Assembly: GCA_000270325.1 (NCBI GenBank)
Contig: BA000048.1
Coordinates: forward strand, 614,800 to 678,799
Length of the DNA stretch: 64,000 bases
Reading direction: 5' to 3'
From: Candidatus Caldarchaeum subterraneum
GTDB lineage: Archaea > Thermoproteota > Nitrososphaeria_A > Caldarchaeales > Caldarchaeaceae
Positions 46,532 to 54,001 of the stretch are shown here, one piece after another. The notes below the pieces were generated by a model, which saw only the letters and a program-made list of their open reading frames with translations, was not told the origin of the DNA and did not search any database. The position numbers and the translations under genes were made by a program. Within the stretch, counting starts at the first letter, position 1, and each line of letters begins with the position of its first letter.

Positions 46532-47494
46532 GTGACCGAGTTACTCGTTTTGTCAAAAACGGATTTGGAGAAGGTAATGTCCATGAAGGAGACTATTGAT
46601 GCTGTGGAGAAGGCGTTCAAGGGTCTTGCTTTAGGGGAGGTGGTCATGCCCATGCCATACATTATCGAGGTGCATAAACACAATGGTGTCTGGGGAGTCA
46701 AGTCAGCACTGATAAACACACAAGATGTGGTCGCAGTTAAGCTCAGCAGTGGTTACTTCGACAACCCGGCAAAATACAATCTACCCAGCATAACTGGTGT
46801 AGTTGTTGTGGCGGACGCCAGGTATGGTGTACCTCTTGCTGTAATGGACGCCTCGATTATAACAGCCTATAGAACTGGGGCGGTGGCTGGGGTGGCAGCC
46901 AAATATCTAGCTAGGAAAGATTCCGAGATCGCAGCTATTTTTGGAGCAGGTGTTCAGGGTAGGACACAATTATTAGCTATAGCTGAGGTGCTTAAACTTA
47001 GTGAGGTGAAGGTCTATGACGTTGCTCCAGCATATGCAGAAAAGTTTGTGAAAGAAATGAAAGAGAAAACAGGGCTTGATATAAGGAAAGCCTCGTCGGT
47101 TGAAGACGCCCTGAAAGAAGTTGATGTTGTATCTACTGCTACCCCCAGCAAAACACCTTACATAAACCTTGAATGGGTGTCAAAAGGAACACACATCACC
47201 ACTGTAGGCAGCGACCATAAAGGGAAGCAGGAGCTGGAGAACAAGATATATGATGTAGCTAAGGTTGTGGTTGACAAACGTGAAGTGGCTCTCGAGAAAG
47301 ATTATCTAAAACCGCATCAGATCTATGCCGAGCTGGGCGAAATAGTTGCAGGAGTCAAGGTGGGGAGAACAAGCCCAGAGGAAATAACGGTGATGGATTC
47401 ATCTGGGTTGGGAATACAAGACGCTGCAGCAGGTCTCGTAGCTTACCAGCTTGCAAAGAAGAAAAACATCGGAAAAGTTGTGGAGTTTTTCTGA
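46532..47494 (+). CDS. Ornithine cyclodeaminase / mu-crystallin family (possible alanine dehydrogenase)
   Basis: About 320 residues. It has SGYFDNPAKYNLPSITGVVV, AYRTGAVAGVAAKYLA, the NAD-binding FGAGVQGRTQLLAIAEV, and the catalytic-Asp region VMDSSGLGIQDAAAG. The archaeal branch includes NAD-dependent alanine dehydrogenases, so either reductive amination of pyruvate or another imine reduction is possible. A TATA-like ACATTTAAAG is about 28 bases before GTG 46532, making this start likelier than GTG 46517. Confidence 0.87.
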   Translation: MTELLVLSKTDLEKVMSMKETIDAVEKAFKGLALGEVVMPMPYIIEVHKHNGVWGVKSALINTQDVVAVKLSSGYFDNPAKYNLPSITGVVVVADARYGVPLAVMDASIITAYRTGAVAGVAAKYLARKDSEIAAIFGAGVQGRTQLLAIAEVLKLSEVKVYDVAPAYAEKFVKEMKEKTGLDIRKASSVEDALKEVDVVSTATPSKTPYINLEWVSKGTHITTVGSDHKGKQELENKIYDVAKVVVDKREVALEKDYLKPHQIYAELGEIVAGVKVGRTSPEEITVMDSSGLGIQDAAAGLVAYQLAKKKNIGKVVEFF

Positions 47495-47657
47495 AACCAT
47501 CACGCGTGCACTCATTTTGTAGCAACTCAAGCTTCGTCTGATCGCCACCTTGGCGGCTTCGAATGGAATCCTTAGAGCTGATATGCTTGAACCATGTCAG
47601 CAGAGATGCCGTGGTTCTCAACGTTTTTTAAATGGCTGATGGACACGGGAGACTGGG

Positions 47658-48050
47658 ATGAGTGATAGGGTTCGTCGGCTGATGGATGCTGTTGTTGAAT
47701 TGGTGTCACGGCCTGGGTTTCAGGAGTTGGTGGCTTGGGTTGCGGTGGTTGTCTCGAGTGTTGTGTTGGCGGGTGTTGTGTATAACGTTGCTTCCCGAGT
47801 GGTGATTGGTGTGGCTTTTATCGGCGACTCTGTCAGGGTGTTTTATCCTGATACGCGGGTTCAGACGGTTGCTGAGATGATGGTTGTCGCGACTTTCTAC
47901 ATCCTCGGTTTCGTCGGCCTCCTTCTCTACGGGGTGGCTTTCAGCAAACGGTTCAGCCCAAGGGCCTCCCGCTACATGCTTCTCTTCAGCACCCTGCTCA
48001 TCACACTCGCAGCCCTCGGACTAATCGGCGGATACTTATCAAAATCTTAG
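47658..48050 (+). CDS. Small membrane protein, three helices, unknown
   Basis: A 130-residue protein with an amphipathic N-terminus (residues 1-22) and hydrophobic helices near 27-50, 70-93 and 104-126. No family is recognised. Its 3' end overlaps the convergent RecA-like gene by 12 bases. A TATA-like TTTTTTAAAT lies about 33 bases before the ATG. Confidence 0.6.
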   Translation: MSDRVRRLMDAVVELVSRPGFQELVAWVAVVVSSVVLAGVVYNVASRVVIGVAFIGDSVRVFYPDTRVQTVAEMMVVATFYILGFVGLLLYGVAFSKRFSPRASRYMLLFSTLLITLAALGLIGGYLSKS

Positions 48051-48683
48051 AACCTCAACACCCTTCTCCACTATCTTGAAGTAGATTTTCTGTGCCACAG
48101 GCTTCTCCTGCATAACCACCGAAGCGTCTCGTCCTTTCTGAACCTTGGCAACCACGTCAGACCAGTAGGTAACTATCCGGGCTGCGACGGGCTCCTGCGC
48201 ATCGATGGCTGGAATGGAGTGGACAAGACCCACCAGGACTACGGAGATTTTCCTAGCGATTGCGAGGTTTTTCAGCAACGCGGCCTGCAGAGAGAGGGCC
48301 CTGTATACGGGGAGGTCTGTTGATGGTTTGCCGCTGAGCTCGAGCTTGTGCAGGTAGGTGAAGTCGTCGCAGACTATCAGCGAAGCGTCCGAGGGCGGGA
48401 AATCGTGCACGTTGAGCAGTGTTTCGAATTGTTCTCGGAATGTTCGGGGCTGGCTGATGTAGAGCTGGCTAAGCCTCTCAACAGGGAAAATCTGTCTAAG
48501 ACGAGCTGGGTGGAGACGTGCTCCACAATCTATCCAGACAACTTTTCCACCTTTCTCAGCTATTTTCGCCGCCGCAGTGAGAAGCAACGCTGTCTTACCC
48601 GACTTCTCCTCACCATACAGCAGATAAGATGCTGTGGGCTTGAAGTCTGCTGTGAAAAAATCTCTGATGCCTGCCGCCGTCAC
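48039..48683 (-). CDS. RecA/RadB/KaiC-like P-loop ATPase
   Basis: A 214-residue single RecA-fold domain. Walker A is GEEKSGKTALLL near residue 24, and Walker B is ASLIVCDDF near residue 105. The region after it (LVGLVHSIPAI) resembles the strand and loop that follow Walker B in RadB-type proteins. It lacks the N-terminal HhH domain of RadA, so it is a RadA paralogue of the RadB or KaiC-like kind. Role in recombination or in regulation is not resolved. Confidence 0.75.
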   Translation of the reverse strand: MTAAGIRDFFTADFKPTASYLLYGEEKSGKTALLLTAAAKIAEKGGKVVWIDCGARLHPARLRQIFPVERLSQLYISQPRTFREQFETLLNVHDFPPSDASLIVCDDFTYLHKLELSGKPSTDLPVYRALSLQAALLKNLAIARKISVVLVGLVHSIPAIDAQEPVAARIVTYWSDVVAKVQKGRDASVVMQEKPVAQKIYFKIVEKGVEVLRF

Positions 48684-48766
48684 CGTCTCGGAAAATGGTT
48701 GGACAAGTTATAGGCTTAACTTTTTATGGCGCTGGATTTTCTGGGCTGTAGCGCGGTGGGCCGACG

Positions 48767-49075
48767 ATGCGGCGGATTATCCGGTTCAAGCCCGAGTATC
48801 TCGACCTTATTCTCAAGGGCTTGAAGACGTCAACCATCAGGCCCGGAGACGGCGGCGAATACGCCAAAGAGCTGATTCTAACAGATGGAAACCGCAGAAT
48901 AGCCGCTGAGCTACTCGCCGTCGAGGTCATGACACTACGCGAAGCCGTAAACACACGCTATCGGCTGGAGGGATACAGCTCACCGGAGGAACTCTACCAA
49001 AGCATCAAAAAAATCTACAACAGCCTCGGACCCGACGACCCCGTAACCATCATCCACTTCGACCCAAAAACATAA
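48767..49075 (+). CDS. ASCH-domain protein
   Basis: A 102-residue PUA-like ASCH domain: IRFKPEYLDLILKGLKTSTI with the GxKxxTxR-type motif, then ELLAVEVMTLREA and a C-terminal VTIIHFDP strand. Such small proteins are thought to bind RNA or modified nucleosides; one bacterial member (YqfB) is an N4-acetylcytidine amidohydrolase. It lies 30 bases upstream of tRNA-Gly. Confidence 0.8.
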   Translation: MRRIIRFKPEYLDLILKGLKTSTIRPGDGGEYAKELILTDGNRRIAAELLAVEVMTLREAVNTRYRLEGYSSPEELYQSIKKIYNSLGPDDPVTIIHFDPKT

Positions 49076-49104
49076 AAAACCTGCCAAACATAGAAACAAA
49101 ACAG

Positions 49105-49181
<77 letters not shown>

Positions 49182-49269
49182 GTGGACAAGGTAGAACATC
49201 GCTTCGGTTTTTCATGGGAACATTTGTTCAAAGACGTTATCGCTGTGTCGGTTTTGTCTTGGTTGTGCA

Positions 49270-49384
49270 TGCGGGGGGTGGGATTCGAACCCACGAACCC
49301 CTGCGGGAGCAGGTCTTGAGCCTGCCGCCGTTGGTTCTGTCCAGCTTCTGCTGGATGGGTTTGACCAGGCTTGGCTACCCCCGC
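49270..49384 (-). tRNA. tRNA-Leu (CAA) with a D-arm intron
   Basis: On the minus strand: acceptor GCGGGGG/CCCCCGC with discriminator A, D stem GCC/GGC, anticodon stem GCAGG/CCTGC with loop CTCAAGA (anticodon CAA), a long class II variable arm, T stem GTGGG/CCCAC with loop TTCGAAT. The gene spans 115 bases. About 30 extra bases interrupt the D loop after GGTC. Removing them leaves 85 bases, the normal size for archaeal tRNA-Leu. Confidence 0.9.
49333..49362 (-). other. Non-canonical tRNA intron (about 30 bases) in the D arm of tRNA-Leu
   Basis: The insert forms a strong hairpin TCCAGC-AGAA-GCTGGA, flanked by a possible outer pairing TGGT/ACCA. The exact ends are ambiguous by about three bases because CAA occurs at both junctions. 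A classic bulge-helix-bulge is not clear by eye. Introns outside position 37/38 are known in Thermoproteota and Caldiarchaeum-type archaea. Confidence 0.75.
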
Positions 49385-49449
49385 TCAGATTTGTTTGCGG
49401 TGTTGCTTGATTTAGGCTTTTTCGCGGTCTTGTTCGCGTCTGGGTTTTA

Positions 49450-49803
49450 GATGGAGTCGGAATATTTTTGCGGGCGAGACAAGTCTTTGAGGTCAAAAAC
49501 AAGGCGACCTTTCTCGGCTAGTTCTGTCCTTTCACTCGAGATGCTTTGCGAGTATTTCCTCGATTAGCCTACTCTTACCTATCCTTCTCCGTCCATGCAG
49601 TTCAACGGGGAAGGGACTTTTTGGAGTAGGTTCAGCTCAGCTTGCCTGTTTATGAATTTACTAATCGTGATTAGTGGAGGGTTTTTCGGGCGAACAACCG
49701 GTCAACTCTTTCGCGAACACATTATGTCCAACACTCTGTGAGCCGAGGTCTCTCGTCTCCTTTTCCAGCATGCTCGGTGTGCCGTAATCTTTTTCTATGA
49801 TTA
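49450..49803 (-). pseudogene. Decayed archaeal AAA-type ATPase fragment and unknown flanking frame
   Basis: Three minus-strand pieces in different frames make one protein-like series. They are FINRQAELNLLQKV (around 49656-49610), then ELHGRRRIGKSRLIEEILAK with a Walker A (to the stop at 49532), then ERTELAEKGRLVFDLKDLSR (to about 49450). This is the N-terminal part of the archaeal ATPase family often found in mobile regions. Upstream (49803-49658) another open frame reads KDYGTPSMLEKETRDLG and has no start. At least two frameshifts and missing ends show decay. It occupies the otherwise empty stretch between tRNA-Leu and tusA. Confidence 0.6.
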
Positions 49804-49848
49804 GTTAAGGCTTATATGGTGCATATATGTGTTGACTGTGGTGGTTTG

Positions 49849-50097
49849 ATGGTCTTCGCGAAGCCTGTGTTGACGGTTGATGTGAGGGGGGCGATGTGTC
49901 CGTGGCCTGTGCTCAAGACCCGTGAAGCGGTTCAACGGATAAACGTGGGCGAGGTTATCGAGGTTCTCGCAACAGACCCTGCTTCGAAGCCCGACCTCGA
50001 GGCATGGGCCCGTAAAACAGGGAACCGTATCCTGTCAGTGGAGGAAAGCGGCTCAGACCCTGTTGTCTACAGGTTTTTGATTGAGAGGGTGAAGTAG
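49849..50097 (+). CDS. TusA/SirA-family sulfur carrier
   Basis: About 82 residues with the sulfur-carrier motif MCPWPVLKT (Cys-Pro-x-Pro) after the first strand, and ATDPASKPDLEAWAR following. It carries persulfide on the Cys for tRNA thiolation, molybdenum cofactor or oxidative sulfur metabolism. ATG 49849 has GGTGGT just upstream and is preferred over ATG 49816. The DsrE-like gene follows with no gap. Confidence 0.88.
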   Translation: MVFAKPVLTVDVRGAMCPWPVLKTREAVQRINVGEVIEVLATDPASKPDLEAWARKTGNRILSVEESGSDPVVYRFLIERVK

Positions 50098-50520
50098 ATG
50101 AGTGAGGAGAAGACGCGGCTGGTTATTGTGGCGAGCCGGGGAACCGCTGACGGGTTGTATCCCGCGTTGATACTTGCGACAACCGCTGTCGCACAGGGTA
50201 AGGAGGCCGCGGTTTACTTCACGTTCGGCGGTATGAAGCTTTTGACCAAACAGATGGCTGAGACGATCAAGCCATCGCTCGACCTGGGCGTCAGCAAAGA
50301 GCAGCTGGAGCAGCTTCTCGCGAAAGGTGGGATGCCCAGCCTCGTAGACATGCTGAAGATGGCGAAGCAGAGTGGTGTAAAGATTTACGCATGCTCGCCA
50401 ACCATGAACCTCTTCGGACTCAGGAAAGAGGACTTGGTTGATGTGGTCGACGACATCATAGGCGCGTCAACCTTCCTCGAAATAGCCTCGGACCCGAAAA
50501 CGCTTGCTCTCTTCATCTAG
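50098..50520 (+). CDS. DsrE2-like protein
   Basis: A 140-residue DsrE/DsrF-fold protein of the DsrE2 type: LVIVASRGTADGLYPALILA, VYFTFGGMKLL, and the conserved Cys in IYACSPTMNLFGL. TusA-DsrE2 pairs shuttle persulfide or thiosulfonate groups in prokaryotic sulfur oxidation and Fe-S or thiolation pathways. It directly abuts tusA (stop TAG 50095-50097, ATG 50098). Confidence 0.87.
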   Translation: MSEEKTRLVIVASRGTADGLYPALILATTAVAQGKEAAVYFTFGGMKLLTKQMAETIKPSLDLGVSKEQLEQLLAKGGMPSLVDMLKMAKQSGVKIYACSPTMNLFGLRKEDLVDVVDDIIGASTFLEIASDPKTLALFI

Positions 50521-50961
50521 CTACTCCAAAACCGTGAACGTGGCGGTCAGCACACGCTTCTCGCCGCCAACATCCACTTCTTTCACAAGCCTGTAGTCAC
50601 CGGGCTCGATGTCCACGGGCAGCTCCACCCGTTTGCTGAGCGATTTCCCCGGCTCCAGATTATAGTAAATGAGTATCCATGCGCGGTCTTTCATCCACTC
50701 AACCGACACCCATTCGCCGTCTTGTTTTTTCTGGATGTCGTAGGGTTCGCCGAAGCCGATGGTCTCCGGTGTATTGTTGATAATTGTGTATGTCAGGGTT
50801 CGTTGACCTTTGTAAAGCTCTGTTTTATCCAAGACAAGAAAAATTTCCTTGGCAGGGGGAGCGGTGCCAAAGGGCTGGGACGATGTGCTCATGGCCAGTA
50901 TCACCAGAGCAGCAAGCGCAAAAGCTGTAGCCGCGGCCGATATAATCAACGCCGTCTTCAT
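50521..50961 (-). CDS. Secreted or anchored Ig-like domain protein
   Basis: A 146-residue protein with an N-terminal hydrophobic helix (residues 4-24) and an Ig-like beta domain: LTYTIINNTPETIGFGEPYD, LEPGKSLSKRVELPVDIEPG, and YRLVKEVDVGGEKRVLTATF. It resembles small extracellular bacterial Ig-like (Big_14-type) domains. It is probably held to the membrane by its N-terminus. Function unknown. Confidence 0.65.
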   Translation of the reverse strand: MKTALIISAAATAFALAALVILAMSTSSQPFGTAPPAKEIFLVLDKTELYKGQRTLTYTIINNTPETIGFGEPYDIQKKQDGEWVSVEWMKDRAWILIYYNLEPGKSLSKRVELPVDIEPGDYRLVKEVDVGGEKRVLTATFTVLE

Positions 50962-51006
50962 GACGCTTATCTTTTCCCCGATGCTTTATTTCTAATTTTT
51001 AGAACA

Positions 51007-51957
51007 TTATTTTCGGAGGGCTTTTCGGGCTTTTGCTATGCATCCTTCTTTTGGGCTGAAAATGGATGTGAAAATGATGTTGGCGACTGCTATGAGTAGG
51101 AGGATTTGTCCTGCGAGGCTTGTGAAGTTGTTGGCAAGCATTATGACTGGGACGGTGAGGGGGAAGAGCATGGATGCGATTGGGCCTGCGGCATACGTGG
51201 CTGCGTAGCCGCGTGGCGATGCTTGGGTGTTTGCGCGGTCTATTTTGATGCCGAGAGCTACTGGCAGTGTTTTGAATGGTTTTGGCAGGATGTTGAGGCG
51301 GACGATGTTGCTGAGGCCGACGTAGTAGTTGCTGAACCTTATGCCCACTAGTCTTCCGACAACGTAATGGGCCAGGTCGTGTGTGAAGAACCAGAGGAGA
51401 AGAAATGAGATGAGACCTGTGATTAGCCTGCCTCCGGGTATTTGGAGGGGCTGGAGCCAGAGCAGCACATAGGCTGCTGCTATTCCGAGGATTGATATCA
51501 GGTTTCCTGCTGTGAGGCTGATTTTGAAGGGGTCTTTATAAGTTGGTTTTTCACCTGCTCCGAGGCTGTGTTTGATGGCTTCGTGTCGGTAGGTGAGGAT
51601 TTTTTTGAAGAAACGTCCTGCGAAGGGGTTGCTTGACTCGAGAACCATGTCCTCGACTATTTTTGTGCCGCCGTCCGCCGGTGTGGTGGTGATGGTGTGA
51701 TAGAGTTTTCCGAAGGGGAAGTCAAGTGTCTCGTGGTATTGCTCTGTGCTGGAGCGTTCGATGATGCGGAAACGTGTCTGGTAAAGTTGGCCGAGTAAAC
51801 GGAACGAGACCGTGTAAACATCCTTGTCCTGTGAAACAAGCTTCATCCCAAGCTCCGTGGGCCAAACCTTCCCCATGTTCTCGACGTTACGGAAAAACTC
51901 GTAAACCTCCTCAACCGGCCTCGGCACAACATACTCAAAACGAAAAACCCACTTCAC
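51007..51957 (-). CDS. SRPBCC domain fused to an M50-like membrane domain
   Basis: A 316-residue fusion. Residues 1-130 are an SRPBCC/START-like ligand-binding domain (VVPRPVEEVYEFFRNVENMG). Residues 150-310 are a membrane domain with about five helices and THDLAHYVVGRLVGIRFSN, which looks like the site-2-protease HExxH helix with Glu changed to Asp. YAAGPIASMLFP corresponds to the LAGP helix of M50 enzymes. The usual third metal ligand motif (N/DxxPxxxxDG) is not clear. It may be a non-proteolytic sensor, or a protease tolerant of Asp. Confidence 0.65.
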   Translation of the reverse strand: MKWVFRFEYVVPRPVEEVYEFFRNVENMGKVWPTELGMKLVSQDKDVYTVSFRLLGQLYQTRFRIIERSSTEQYHETLDFPFGKLYHTITTTPADGGTKIVEDMVLESSNPFAGRFFKKILTYRHEAIKHSLGAGEKPTYKDPFKISLTAGNLISILGIAAAYVLLWLQPLQIPGGRLITGLISFLLLWFFTHDLAHYVVGRLVGIRFSNYYVGLSNIVRLNILPKPFKTLPVALGIKIDRANTQASPRGYAATYAAGPIASMLFPLTVPVIMLANNFTSLAGQILLLIAVANIIFTSIFSPKEGCIAKARKALRK

Positions 51958-52078
51958 AACCCGCTGAACACCACCTCACACTATAAACTTACCCCCACAA
52001 CAAACTGTCGTAAAAACAGCAGCCACATCCAGCAAATCCACATAAAAAGATATTAACAATCCATGCATCCACAGCACC

Positions 52079-53392
52079 GTGGCCTCATCCGCAGTATTGC
52101 AGGTTATCGGAGAGCCGAAAAATTATAAAAAAGCACGCTACGTTTATGAAAATCAAGCACGTGAGGCCCTGCTCGCCGCGACCGCGGTAGCTGACATCAC
52201 AGGCGGCGAAGCAATCCTGCTGGCGCCCGAAAGCCTCGTAACATCTCTCGAATCAGACAGAGATGAGGCACGCAAACTCCTCGAAAAACCTGAGATGCTT
52301 GAGCAGAAGGTGCTTGAACAACTGGAGAGGATGGGTGAAAACCATCCAAAACCTATGGTGAAAATTTTACCCAGCATAGGAAGCTTCAGTCAACATGAAA
52401 AAGGTTGGAGAATAAATGCGCAGGGAAGCTTCGCCGTCATAGAGGCCGCGTTATTTCTCATCATGAGAAAACTCGTCAACGAAGGCAAGAACATCACCAT
52501 GGTTGTAACGAGCGGCCTCAACATCTACCCCGCGCTAGCTCTGAGAACCCTCAACCATATCCTCACATATCAGCTCCTCTCCAACTATCCACTGGACACA
52601 AACCAAACACCACAACACAAACTAGCATTCCACACCATACCGACACAAGAAAAAGAAGAAATACAAATCGAAACACACACCATAGAAACACGGGTGTTCA
52701 ACATCTTCCCCCTGACAATTGACGAAATCGACAAAGAAATCTGCAAACTCTACCAACACGAGATGCGAAGCAACCTCAGATGGCATTTGTCAAATGGAAT
52801 GAGGGCATTTAACTGCATAACCCGTAACACACCTCTGCCGCTCTATTATGAAAAGATAATAAACAAGATAGATCCGCGGGAAATTTCATTTCTCGAGGAA
52901 AAGGTCGCAGAGGACCTTAAAAACCGATACAAACCTGAGATACATGTAGTAAATAATGAAATCTTGATTAAACGGCCATCAGAGTTAGGTCTTTCTCTTA
53001 TCAGGAGAGCCATGATGAGTCTTGCTTTGACAAGGGTGTTGATGAGGCTTGTTGATGAGGCTCGGCGTGAAGTTGATGATGATGGCTGGGTGCCGCTTGA
53101 AGCCATAGAAAAAATGTTCATCGACAAAATTTACGACGACAAACGCGAGTTTAAACTAAACAAGTTTCTTCTCGAGTCGGAGCTTTATAAGATCAGGGAA
53201 GGAGGGGGAGATGTTTATGGTTCTTCAATTAATGGGCATAGAGTGGGGGGCTCGAGCAACGAGAAGAGGAACTTTTTCGCCCATAGTGGATTTCTGCGAG
53301 ACATGACAATTGTTAGGAAAGATGGTGAGAAAATTCTTCTCAAATACTGTGAGGAAAAGATGGAACGGGTTAAGGGCTGGCTGTTGGATTAG
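52079..53392 (+). CDS. Csx1-family CARF-HEPN protein (CRISPR ancillary ribonuclease), orphan
   Basis: A 437-residue protein. The N-terminal CARF domain shows LQVIGEPKNYKKARYVYE and the ligand-loop motif VVTSGLNIYPALALRTLNHI. The C-terminal HEPN domain has the ribonuclease motif R-x4-H in KRNFFAHSGFLRD. Csx1 enzymes are switched on by cyclic oligoadenylate made by type III Cas10 and cut RNA nonspecifically. No cas10, array or other cas gene is in the window, so it either serves a distant CRISPR locus or a different signal. Start is GTG at 52079. Confidence 0.82.
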   Translation: MASSAVLQVIGEPKNYKKARYVYENQAREALLAATAVADITGGEAILLAPESLVTSLESDRDEARKLLEKPEMLEQKVLEQLERMGENHPKPMVKILPSIGSFSQHEKGWRINAQGSFAVIEAALFLIMRKLVNEGKNITMVVTSGLNIYPALALRTLNHILTYQLLSNYPLDTNQTPQHKLAFHTIPTQEKEEIQIETHTIETRVFNIFPLTIDEIDKEICKLYQHEMRSNLRWHLSNGMRAFNCITRNTPLPLYYEKIINKIDPREISFLEEKVAEDLKNRYKPEIHVVNNEILIKRPSELGLSLIRRAMMSLALTRVLMRLVDEARREVDDDGWVPLEAIEKMFIDKIYDDKREFKLNKFLLESELYKIREGGGDVYGSSINGHRVGGSSNEKRNFFAHSGFLRDMTIVRKDGEKILLKYCEEKMERVKGWLLD

Positions 53393-53407
53393 TGTTTTGG
53401 TGGAGTA

Positions 53408-54001
53408 ATGTTGTTTTTTCTAGGGGTTGATTTGGCGGGTGTTGAGACGAGGCCTTCTGGGATGGCTGTTCTCGATGAGGAGCTTCGTGTGCGGACTTGG
53501 GTGCGTTTTCTCGATGCGGAGATTCTCGCCGACGTTGATGAGCTGAGGCCTGTCGCGGTGGGAATTGATGCTCCTCTTGGACTTCCACGTGGAAGGGCCA
53601 GCCTCGAGACACGGGGGCCTCCACATTTCAGGATATGTGATAACGAGCTGCGGCGACGTGGCATAAGGTTTTTCCCCATCACGATAGGGGCGATGCGTAA
53701 ACTGACAGCCCGTGGAATAAGGCTCGCCGAGGAAATCCGCCGCAGAAACATCCCCGTCTATGAGACCTTTCCCGGGGGTGTGCAGGACCTTCTCGGCCTC
53801 CCACGCAAACACCACAGCCTCAAAGGCCTCGTCAAAGGACTCCGAAAACTCGGCGTAAAAAACCTGCCCCCGAAAATCTCGGCCGACGAAGCAGATGCTG
53901 TCACATGCGCCTACGCGGTCTACCTCTGGTGGAGAGGGTTGTGTGAGGAGGTTGGTGTGCCCGATGAGGGTGTGATGATTCTTCCCAAGCGAAGGCCTTG
54001 A
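53408..54001 (+). CDS. DUF429 family protein (RNase H-like fold, predicted nuclease)
   Basis: A 197-residue protein with FLGVDLAGVETRPSGMAVLD at the N-terminus, VGIDAPLGLPRG (conserved acidic strand), and DEADAVTCAYAVYL near the C-terminus, all DUF429 hallmarks. The fold supports a predicted nuclease, without biochemical proof. It follows the Csx1 gene after 16 bases and is probably co-transcribed, which could link it to nucleic-acid defence. Confidence 0.82.
   Translation: MLFFLGVDLAGVETRPSGMAVLDEELRVRTWVRFLDAEILADVDELRPVAVGIDAPLGLPRGRASLETRGPPHFRICDNELRRRGIRFFPITIGAMRKLTARGIRLAEEIRRRNIPVYETFPGGVQDLLGLPRKHHSLKGLVKGLRKLGVKNLPPKISADEADAVTCAYAVYLWWRGLCEEVGVPDEGVMILPKRRP

Noticed and set aside
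46405..46719. N-terminal extension of the RraA-like frame
   Set aside because: The extension overlaps the start of the divergent OCD gene, is not family-like, and a normal start with a GGTGAT ribosome site exists at 46404.
51958..52078. Possible CRISPR leader or array before the Csx1 gene
   Set aside because: No regularly spaced repeat is present here or elsewhere in the window.
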